64,000 nucleotides of DNA from Tridacna crocea (lineage: Eukaryota; Mollusca; Bivalvia; Cardiida; Cardiidae), in assembly GCA_943736015.1 (NCBI GenBank), contig OX031056.1:66739277-66803276 (forward strand). Reading direction: 5' to 3'. Below the pieces are notes generated by a model. The model worked only from the letters and a program-made list of their open reading frames with translations, made no database searches and was not told the DNA's origin. Shown here one piece after another: positions 35,201-47,200 of this stretch. Made by a program: the position numbers and the translations under genes. Positions within the stretch are counted from its first letter, which is position 1, and each line of letters begins with the position of its first letter.

Positions 35201-38200
35201 TCCCCTGCCACCTGACCGTACAACTAATAATACCTGGGAAACACACTCTGACATAGCAGCTTGAATTCTTCATATTTCTGTAGGAAAAAATGAAGAAAAA
35301 AACTCATGTTACATACTTTTTGGTGAATTGTGTCAAATTTCTCTGAGAGCTACCACTTCAACTCTTTATCTTTCAATTCAACTATTACAATTAATTATCA
35401 TGTCAAAGCTAAGTTATCATTTAGATTTAACATTTTGGTAGATGACAAAACTTTAGACATACTCAGTTTGAAGGCAGATTTTTAAGTAAATGCTGATTAC
35501 CAGCAATGGTTTAAATTCGGGGCTGTGTGGTAAATGTTTTACCCATTACCACACAATCCCGACTTCTAACGACCCTGAGAAAGAGCCTTTTAAAAACATT
35601 GTGGCAAAAGGAGAAAATGCTGGTACACAATGTTTTCTATTCTTCTAAAGTCAATTTTTAATTTCTGAGTGACAGTCATTTTTTCTTCTGCAAATGCTTC
35701 CAATTTGGACAAGTCTAAAGTTTTGTTGTTTGGTCAAGAGTTAACTGAGACAGTTAACTTTTTTACCAGATGACAAAATTTTGAGTCCAATGAAATTGCA
35801 GAAGACAAATAAAATGTAGCTCAATAATGATAACTCGTGTTTCCTGTCATTGACAGGGTAGAAAACATTGTCAGAAAGGAAGAAAACGCTGGTTACCAAA
35901 ATTTTCTCCTTTTCCCACAATGTTTTCAAAAGCCTTATCTCTCTGTATCATTAAAACTTGGGATGGTGTTATATAGAGTTTATTTCATCAGCTTGTGGTT
36001 AACTCGTTACCAAACGACAATATTATAAACTTGTCCAAATTGAAAGCATTTGCAGACGATAAAATAAAAGTTGCTGAAAATTTGAAATTAGTTTTGCGGT
36101 CTGTTCAAAGAAAAAACCGAAACCGGTACGAATTTCACCCTATCGGTATTTCTTCAATATGTCAACTTCTCGTAATTGCATTAGAAATTCCGGTTTTCCC
36201 AAAAATTCGGTCAAATATCGATCGTTTTTCAACAATCTGAAAGATTTACGAAAGAGAAAGTTGTTTATTTCTTCTACAGGCGGTGTCACCGGTGTTAAGG
36301 TAAAATTATGACCGCCTCAAATTCGCCGCGGATACGAACTCCAAATAACTGTCAACCGTATTACTGATTTTGGACCAACAGAGTTCGTTATTCATTTCTG
36401 GTAGATAAGCGGGAAAGTATTTGTGTTTAACAGAGAAAATGAGTGCATTGCACTGTCTTCTCTGTTGAGCTCCCAAAGTTCGGTGTAGTAGCCCTGACTG
36501 GTTTCTACATAAACAAGTGCACCCTCTGAGCGAGTGTTCAGTAGGACTGCTGGTGACTTTTTGTCAGCACAGAGGGCTTCTCTGGGTGCTGACAAGGTTG
36601 ACATGCTAATATTTTTGAAAAAAAAAAACATGACTTGAAATATCACTGAGCCATTTACTTGTTTTTATGGATAATTCTTAATTTCTTTGTCATTTCAGTC
36701 GAGTCTGTGTTAAAGACTAATCAATTTTTTTAGCATATGCAACCCTTACAGTGACTACAAGTGGTCAGATATGCTAAATGTCAGCATATAGAGCGTATTG
36801 CAATACGTATTGCAATACGGGTCAGCCATATTGCAATATATTGCAATACGCTTTTTACCGTATTGTTTCACCCCTACTGTAAGGCACAAGTTATTTTTGC
36901 GGACCTTTCCCTTGTTGAGACAAATATTTCCCCATAATAACCACACCACAGGCTGATGAAATAAATTATACATTATATTTCCTCTAAATATTTTGTCAAC
37001 TAGTGAGTTCTATTTTTAGCAAAGTAGAACAAATAAAGTAGTTCCAGATTTTCGGCAGGAGGAAAATATTCAATGTGACTGGGAAATAATTCCCACATTA
37101 TCTCCTGCTAGATGGTATTCTATAAATGCTCATCTTCTAATTTGGGCATCCTGGGTACAGAACCAAACCACTTTCCTATGCGACAACCGTTACTTGAATT
37201 TCAACCAAAATGAATGTTTACTCAATAAAACACTACGTCGTAAGATTCACTCAGCTATGATCAGCAGTTTAGAGAAATCTGGGGCTAAAACAGGCCTGAT
37301 TTTTCCTTAAACATATTGATAAAAACCACTTTCTCCATTGCTACTTTATAGCGTGTATTACTAGTCTACATGATATTGGGGATAGTGATGCTTCATATAA
37401 GACAGGTTGAATCTTCAAGGAAAATGACATGCGCAGACAACGATAATTCCCCCCAGCTTAAATTACATCATTTCTTCACCCATAATGTTTCTAAAAATAG
37501 ATACATGAACTATAAAATAAAGGTTTAAACAACATAAAGTTTTTACCTCAGGAATGGGATATAGAAACTGATGGATGGTGTGGATTATATCTAGATGCAT
37601 ATTATGGCCGACCACAAGTTTACCCTGTAAAATAATCACAGTTACGGAGACTGTAACAAGGCAGTGCTGATAATTTTGTAGGAACATGTAGGACACGTAC
37701 CAGTTCTGACCTGGGTTGAAAATTTTTGATGCTATTGTTTTTATTTGATTTCTTAGTTTAATTATAATCAAACAAGTCATCATGACCAAGATGTCAATTG
37801 TTTAACTCATTACCAAACAACAAAATTTTTGACCTGTCCAAATTGAAAGCATTTGCAGACGACAAAATAAAAGTGACTGAAAATCTGAAATTTGTATTGT
37901 GAAGGGTAGAAAACATTGTGGGAAAAGGAAAAATGCTGGTTATCAGCATTTTCTCCTTTTCCCACAATATTTTCAAAAGCTTTCTTTTTCAGAGTTGTTA
38001 AAAGTCCGGACTGTGTGGTAAAGAGTTAATCCTTTACCCAATCCTGGCTTAAAATGAGGAAGATGCCTTCTGAAAACATTGTGCAGAAAGGAGAAAATGC
38101 TGGTAATCAGCATTTTCTCCTTTCTCCACCATGTTTCCAATTCTTATAAAATCAATTCCATTATTCGAGCCACAGTACTTTTTTTCTGTCGACAAAAACT

Positions 38201-41200
38201 TTCGACACAAATAAGTCTAAAGTCATATAGATACAGCCCACAGTACATTTTTTTCTGTCTACAAAAGTTTTCATTATAGCTAAGTCTAAAGTTGTATATA
38301 TACATGGTAAAGAACTAATCAGCACATGTAATATAAACTTACACTTTGTGAAAGATGTTTAATGACCTTGGTAATACCCACTGCATTGTCTATTTCTCCC
38401 TGAAATGAAAACAGCAAATTAAAGTCTAACCCTTTCCTAAACAATCCCTAGTTTTTACGATCCTGATTTACAAGCCTTTTGAAAACAAGATCATCTTGGC
38501 AAGCCAAGGGTGACGATTCACTACACTACTCTACCCTCGGTGGATCAAGCTTGATTTTTACATTCCCGGGATACGCATTTTCATTGGTTGCAACCAGCTC
38601 TAACTGACCGAATCAAATCGCTTGTAGCGTTTCATTTTTTATAAAAATAGAACAAGGTCGCAACCTTTAGAATAAAAATAGAAGGTAAACATGGATAACT
38701 CCGTGGATGTGCACAGCATCTGCCATGATTTTTTACAAAATAAACATAGATGAACAATATTTACAGAAAGTTTCAGTGTGACCAATCAATTATCGGAGGT
38801 TTTAGGCTATATTCCAGCACCTTAGGATGGAAAGTTGAAGAACATTTGTGGTTATTGATTTATGTTGAATTGTTGTATTCGTACGCGGTTTGTGAAACAA
38901 TATTTCATTGGCTATAAGAAATATGATGTTAAGGGAGATAATAAGCAGCATTCACTAGACGGCATATTGCGGGAATCTAGAAATTGGGCTTGATCCGCCA
39001 AGGTGAGATACATGTAGTGATCGTAACCTTGGCTCGGGAAGACGATTAGGCCAAGTCAACATTTGAGTTCTGTGGTAAAGACTAAAGTAATGATATATAT
39101 CTGATTGCCTGCCTTAACCCATTACCACACAATCCCTACTTTTGACGACCCTGAGAAAGAAGCCTGTAGAAAACATTATGGGAAAAGGAGAAAATGCTGG
39201 TGACCAGCATTTTCTCCTTTTTCCACAATGTTTTCTACCCTCACAAAACAAATTTCAAATTTTCAGTCACTTTTATTTTGTCGTCTGCAAATGCTTTCGA
39301 TTTGGACAAGCCTAAAATTTTGTCGTTTGGTAGTGAGTTAACAACTGAAGCACCCCTGTTGAATATGGATATCCTGTACATATAAACATTTATACCTGAA
39401 CTTGGCTTGCCGCAAAGAGCTGTCTGCAGGAAGTACCGAGTTAAGATGATTTTTAAATATACATGTACACCCCTTTTTTAACTCTTTACCAAACAACAAA
39501 ATTTTGGACAAGTCCAGATTGAAAGCATTTGCAGATGACAAAATATATATAAATCAAAAATCTACTTTTGATTTTGTGAGGGTAGAAAACATTGTGGGAA
39601 AAGGAGAAAGTGCTGGTTACCAGCTGGTTACCAGCATTTTCTCCTTTTCCCTTGATCATTTTCCTTGACTTTTGATTTTGGGAGGGTAGAAAACATTGTG
39701 GGAAAAGGAGAAAATGCTGGTTACCAGCATTTTCTCCTTTTCCCTTGATGTTTTCTAAAGGCTTCTTTCTCAGGGTTGTCAAAAGTAGGGATTGTGTGGT
39801 AATGGGTTAAATAACCACTACTTTTAATTGTCCAGCAGAGGAAGGCTTTTAAAAATATTGTTTGAAAATGCTTTGACCAGCATTTTCTTCTTTTCCCACA
39901 GTGTTTTTCTACCCTTTAGTTTAAACATATTTGTTTTACATCAATTAAGAGAATGCTGTTAACCAGTATTTTCTCCTTTTCAAGTAAAGTTTTCTGCCGA
40001 ATGAAAGATAAATTTTATGTTTTGGGTAATATATAATCTGTCATCTGCACATGCTTTCAGTTTGGACTAGGCTGAAATTTTGTCATCTGGAATTAAATTT
40101 GCTTATGTCTTAAATTTGGTCGTATGGTAAACAGATAATAAGGAAAACACAGAAAAAAAATCATCAAATACCATTTCCTCTGCCAACCGTGCTTCCTCAT
40201 AATTTCTCATTTCTTCATCACTTTTAACTTTGGTGACTAGAATGTACCTCTCTTTATTTTCACCAGTTTTAGACTGTAGGTATACATCTGTGCTGAATCT
40301 AAAAGCAATCCAATGAGTACAGTTTAACCCATTACCACACAATCCCTACTTTTGACAACCCCTAGAATGAAGCCTTTAGAAAACATTGTGGAAAAAGGAG
40401 AAAATGCTGGTAACCAGCATTTTCTCCTTTTCCCACAGTGTTTTCTACCCTTCCCAGAACAAATTTCTATTTTTTTAATCACCTTTATTTTGTTGTTCGC
40501 AAATGCTTTCAATTCGGACCAGTCTAAAATTTTCTCGTGTGGTAAAGAGTTAAACACTGAAGGAATGATTATATTGTGTATAAAGATGTTTTCAACATTA
40601 TTTCAACTATATCGCTGTGACCAGTGCACCTATCCAAGCTTTACTGGAGTTTCTTTCAGTTCTTCGAACAATATTCTTTCAAGGCCGCTGGCTGCTTTCC
40701 CACTTAACTATTGCTGAAATGATGATTAGCTACAAGAGAGGAATAAATCCTGTCACAACGCCTATCATCAATCCTCAGAAAGAATTCTGCCAAGCGAAGG
40801 ATTCAAACCAAAGACACCTGGTCTCAAGTCTTGCACACTACCAACTGTACTACATGGACTGGGAAAGAAGTATGAACAGCAATGGCATCAATGTAGAAAC
40901 ATACAGAAATATACCAACAGAGAATAATCAGGGGCTAGTAATAATTTTTCTCTAGTTCTTCACCAGTAATTTTCACAACTAAAATACATGCATTGCATGA
41001 GGATGAAATATGATTCAACGGGAAAAAAACTGACTCTATTCAGTGTAAAACATGGTCCCAGACATTTTGTGATGAAATGAACTGCATGAGAAACCACCTT
41101 CAGACTGATTACCGATTTGATTAGCCAAAATTTAACTATATAATATTTTCCAACATTCATGTACGTATGTTATTACCTATTAAAGCAGTATCTCCTCTCA

Positions 41201-44200
41201 TTTCTCATTGCCTTTTAATAAGCTGTCAGTAATTGTAATATTTCAAAATGCTCAAATTTGAAGCTAAACAATAAAAGGTATATTATGATCCCGGGTCTTG
41301 TACTTCTTACCACATAGAAAAATTTTGGCATCTAACTTAACATTAGGTTTTGCACAATACCAAATTTTTGTGCCACTCGATCAGCTTTAAGTAAAAACCA
41401 CCAGAAAAATAAACAATTCAATGTTTTTCTTTATATAAGTGTCCTGTATTGTTTTCTTTCAAAAACTGGGATAAGACCAACGGCAATGAAAACAGTCAAA
41501 AGTATGGGGGATTAAACTTACTTGTGTTCAAGCATCTGATAGGTCAACTTTCTCTGAAATGCTGTTGAAGGTGGAAGAGCCATTTCTTCTTCTTCCCCAG
41601 ATTCAATAAACTTTTCAACTCTTTGACTGTAGTAATAAGAGCATTACTGTAAGTTGCAGTATTCATCAACTATCTTTCTATATTAACTCTTTACTCCATA
41701 GATATTCATTTCTACCCATTGCTTGTAGGAGCCTTTGGAAAACATTGTGGCAAAAGGTGAAATTGCTCGTGACGAGCAATTTCACCTCTTGTCACAATGT
41801 TTTCTATGCTACCGAAAGGTGTCATATACACATAAGAAACAGCTTCTTCCTTGCCATTATTTAGGGTCAATTAGAGAAACCATGGAAATGCCTCATGGGG
41901 TAAAGGATTAACTCATACCACACAATTCATAGTTTTGATAAACCTCAGGAGAAATACTTTTGAAAATATACTGTGATGCTGCGAAATATTAGCATGTTAG
42001 ACAATCAGGTATATTCTAGGAAAGGTTTTGTCCTGTATCTTGCATAGGCCCTCGTCACAAAAACCGACAGTCATTTGGAGGCACTGCCTCTTTTAGCATC
42101 AAGTAAATAAATCAAACAAAGTCCACCTCTAGTGGTATGGAAATTTATTTTGACCTCTAAATCTTTCCTAACAATCCTGTACAGAGGCACTAGAACGCTC
42201 ATTTAAAGCTCTACTTCTATCTTTAACTATTTCAGCACCAGATATAACACTTGACAGCATTCCAGTGCTGAGGCTTAAAACAAAATAAAAGTGACTGAAA
42301 TTTAAAATTTGTTTTGTGACAGGTAGAAAACATTGTGGGAAAAGAAGAAAATGCTGGTTACCAGCATTTTATCCTTTTCCCACAATGTTTTCAAAAGGCT
42401 ATTTTTCCAGGAGCGTCAAAAGTAGGGATTGTGTGGTAAATGGTTAACTCATGATTAAACGACAATATTTTGGGCTTGTCCAAATCGAAAGCATTTGCAG
42501 ACAACAAAATAATAGTGACTGAAAATTTGAAATTTGTTTTTGTGAAGGGTAGGAAACATTGTGGAAAAAGGAGAAAATGCTGGTTGCCAGCATTCTCTCC
42601 TTTTCCCACAATGTTTTCAATAGGTTTCTTTTCTCAAGGTCATCAAAAGTAGGGATTGTGTGGTAAAGGGTCAAGCCAAATTCAATCTTATGCCAGGAAA
42701 CAATTTCAAAATACAATCTGAGTAAGTATTAGTTTGTCACCTGTAGTGAATTGAAGAAATTATTGGCAACAGATGACAGGCATTAGACGATGCATAATCA
42801 CAAAAATTCATAATGAGCATTGTCTGCGCATGTCATATTCTTCGAAGATTCAATCTGTCTTACATGACGCATCACTAGCTTCGAAAACGGGCAGACTGTA
42901 ATATTACGCCCTAAAAAGTAGCAATGTAGAAAATAGCTTTTATCAATACGTCTGAGGAGAAATGAGACATGGGTTAGCTCCAGATTTCTCTTACCTGCTG
43001 ATCATAGCTGAGTGAATTGCATGAGGTAGCGTTTTACTGAGTAAACGTTTATTTTAGTTTGAAATTCAAAGTAACGGTTGTCGCGTAGGAAAGTTGTTCG
43101 GTTCTGTACCCAGGATGTCCAAATTAGATAGATGAGTATTTATAGAATGCCATCTAGCAGGAGATAATGTCATAATGAGTACTCTATGCTCAGCTAAGCT
43201 AAAACCTTACCAAATATGGTCAATAAACTCTTTATGCTCTGACGGAATATTAACTGGTCCTTTCACAACACCAGGGTGTGATCCACCTGAAGGCATAAAC
43301 TTGGGTGACGTAAACATTTCTCTTTTCTTTTGTACCGCTTCCTTGAGGTTAGCTTCAATGGATGGCTGAAGGTAGGATATTCCTTCCTTTATCCACTTAT
43401 TAAAGTCGAACCCTTGTGAGATCAGGAAGTCAAGACTTGAACTCTGTAACATAGAAATAAATTGATCATTTACCACACAATCCGAGCTTTTAATGACCCT
43501 AAGAAAATGGCCTTTTGAAAACATTGTGGAAATAGGCAAAAATGATGGTAACAAGCAATTTCTCCTTTTTTTCTACCCTTTATAAAGCAAATTTTTAGTA
43601 TTCAGCAAGTAATTGTGACTGATAATAAGAAATTTGGTTAGGGAAGGGTAGAAAACATTGTGGTAAAAGGAGAAAATGCTGGTTAACAGCATTTTCTCCT
43701 TTTCCCACAATGTTTTCAAAAGGCTCCTTTCTCAGGGCCATTGAAAGTCGGGATTGTGTGGTAATGGGTTAAACTACCTCAGCAATGTTTCATAAATTAC
43801 TTCTAAATATCTAACTCTTTTATAAAACAAAAAAAAAAAAATGGACAAGACCAAATTGAAAGAATTTGCACACATAAATCATATGCCACTTAACTGATGA
43901 ATTTTGTCTTTAATAGGATGCAAAACATAATTAGAAAAGGTGAAAATGCTGGTAAGGAGCACTTTTTCCTTTTTTCACAATGTTTTCAACAGCCTTCTCT
44001 ATCACAGACGTTAGAACTCAAAATTGTAAGGTAAATAGTTATTTCAACAAAAAATTATGACTTGTTCATATTAAAAGAAATTGTAGATGACAAATTAATG
44101 AGCCAAAAATGATGGAATTCGTCTTGAAAAGTGAGAAAAATTTGTAGGTTAAGACAAAAATGCTGGCTAACACCAAATAATTATGAAAAATAGAGGATAT

Positions 44201-47200
44201 TTGTTTTTTTGGGTGAAAGATCGAAATTTATTTCATTGAGTGGACACCATCTGTCATATTTTCACAAGTGGTGCAGCCACAAGTGGAAATATTACCGATG
44301 GTCTTCACGAGATGAAATAAATTTCAATCTTTCACTGAAAAAAAAAAAAATATTCTATTTATTTCATGTTTTTAACCCTTTCTGGGAGGAGCTTTATCCA
44401 AATCCAGAACAGTTCTTTTCCGTTATTCCCCGTGGAGTACCCCTCCCGCATAGCAACGCATTACAATATAACATCAAGCTTGAGAAATGTAAGGTAAATG
44501 ATGTCATATTTCCATCTCATTGTGAGGCACATGCAATTAACCTAGGCAACAAGAACATGCAAATCAGTATTTTCACTGGTGGTAACAGTGTAAGATCAAA
44601 AAATATTTTCACTGCTATTTCTCCATATCCTATCTGAAAGCATGAAATAATTTGTATACCTTCATAAAAATATCTCATATTTCAGCTACATCAACTTTGT
44701 TGTCTTCACCATTTTTCAAGTTTGACAACTCTAATCTTTTGTTGTATGGAAGAAATTTCAAAGTATTACTTACCTGACAAGCAAATCTGACATCTGGTGC
44801 TGATCGAGAGTGAGGTTTTGAAAACACATAGAAGTTGAATGGCTTTGCCGTGTACCTGCATCATAAGCAAAGCAAACAATATATTTGAGCTGTGCTCTGT
44901 GACAAAGAGGTTCAATGGATCTTCAAAAAGTGCCAACCCATATTGGCCTGCACAGCTCATGCAGGCTTACATTGGCCAGAGCTTTTTGCTACCTTTAACC
45001 CATTACCACACAATCCCTACTTCAGACGTCCCTGAGAAAGAAGCCTTTAGAAAACATTGTGGGAAAAAGAAAAAATGCTGGTAACCAGCATTTTCTCCTT
45101 TTCCCAAAATGTTTTTTACCCTTCACAAAACAATTTTCAAATTTTCAGTCACTTTTATTTTGTCGTCTGCAAATGCTTTCCATTTGGACACACCTAAAAT
45201 TTTGTCATTTGGTAATGAGTTAAATAAACGTTATGTGTGTCAAAGGACATGTTTACTACATGATTCATGCTAAACAAAATGGATTTTAGAGATCCATAAC
45301 TATTGTATGATGGCTTGCTTGGCATAACTGATAAAGGAGATACACTTAATCTTCTTTTGCCGGAGTATACTTCATTTTTATTATATACCTACATGTAGCA
45401 GTGAAATCCTGGAATTTCGCAGTGTAATAAATTTTGATATTATCACTAGTGACGATATAAACTTTCACTTTCACTTTCACTTCCTGCTGTAATTTAGGAA
45501 TTCTTTTTTTTTTCATTTAGCACTTATAGATAGTGTTAAATGAAAGTTCTATATTTTCAACTAGACAATCCAACTACTTTTCTCAGTCTTGTTTTGTTCT
45601 TTTAAATTATGTACTCATCTGCACTATGTCCCTGATTTCTTCTCTCTATCCAAAGTATTCAATTCGACTTTCAAACAAAAAATTAAAAATAATAATGTTA
45701 ATAAGGTATTTGATAAATAGAATAATCGACTGGTCATTTTTGATATGAAAAATATCTCACTCGGATGCATCATAAGGCGTTAAAAAAAAAAACCTCGTGC
45801 TGCACACTCATATTTTCAACGCCTTGTACATCATAATATAGTAAGTATGTCATGCCCTCTCAATAAAAAATATATGCTGGTTACCAGCATTTGTGGTGTC
45901 CGTGGTTGTGAGGTAGAGCTTCGGCCTCATAACCTAAAGGTCCTGAGTTCGATACATCAGAGCGGGTGTCAACTTTGGAAATTTTCATTGGCCCACTCGT
46001 TAAGGGCGAGTACTGGTCTAGTCCCTAGGAAGCAGAATCGAGAGAGACTGGTATAACTTGTAAGAATTTGTTTCTCAATCGATGTAAAATAAAAGTTTAA
46101 ACTAAACTAATAAAAAGTAAAAGTTCATCTCGAAAATATTAACCCAGGTCAGCTTGCACAGTTCTGGCTGAGCTGAGTCAAAACTTTTAGTTGTTGGTAA
46201 ATTTTCTGCATGTCAAAGGACTGTTCTACTTCATGAGTTGGCTTTTTTTTCCCAGAATGGATCCAGATTATATTCAAAATCTTGCTAAGTTTAATCAACC
46301 CTAAAGATGAATGAATAACTCTTTTTGCAAAGAGTCCTGTAGATGAAATAATAAACAATGAAAACTAATACCTTTTTACCACTCAATGATAGGGTTTAAT
46401 GGCTTAAACAGAGAAGCCATCTGAAAACATTGTGGGAAAAGAAAATGCTGGAAACCAGCATTTTCTCTATTTCCCACAATGTTTTCAAAAACAAATTCAT
46501 TTCTAGCCATATTTAAATTTGTTTTCTGTAAATGCTTTGAATTTAGGCTAGTCCAGAATTTGTCATTTAGTATTAGGTGAACTCAATGAGGGCCATTCCT
46601 GTCAGTTTAAATTGTTTCCCTTGCTAGATAAAAGCTATGGATAACCAAATAGCACATTGGTCTTCTTACCCATATTCCTTTGTTTTTATCCTTGATTCCT
46701 CAACTCTTTACCAATTGACAAAATTGTAGACTGGTCCTAATTGAAAGCATTTGCAGACGACAAAATAAATTTGACATAAACAGTGAAATTTGGTTTGGGA
46801 AGAGTAAAAAACATTGTGGGAAAAGGAGAAAGTGCTGGCTACCAGCATTTTCTCCTTTTCCCACAATGTTTTTTTAAAGGCTTTCTTTCTCAGGGTTGTT
46901 AAAAGTCAGGATTGTGTGGTAAAGAGTTAAGGGACGTTGTGATAAATTTAATTTGATTCATGATTAAAAGTAAAGTCCCAATGTAATCTTTAAGCAAATT
47001 AGTGAAATGAGTATTGTTTAGTTAAGATATTATCTCAGATCATGTCCATGTAGCGCAAGAATATGAAGGATAAAATCCAAGTAAATACATTATCAAGACC
47101 AATGTAGAACTGGAAGGGAATCAAGGGAAATAACTGAAGAATGCCCCCCCCCCCCCCCCCCACTGTCTCATTTCAACCATCCCAAATAAACAAGACAACC

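Larger units (their letters stand above)
38427..39085 (-). mobile_element. HP-A split by the degraded MULE-like element
   Basis: CTAACCCTTTCCTAAACAAT to GAAAACAAGAT (38427-38491), then 39045-39085 TTCTGTGGTAAAGAC. Confidence 0.65.

Noticed and set aside
39390-39455. Minus-strand GCAG ... TTCAG/GTATAA stretch as an extra PARN exon
   Set aside because: The flanking exons (40172 and 38343) already join in frame and match the family without it.
44209-44637. 142-codon open frame
   Set aside because: It reads through a palindrome and poly-A runs, and has no recognisable domain.
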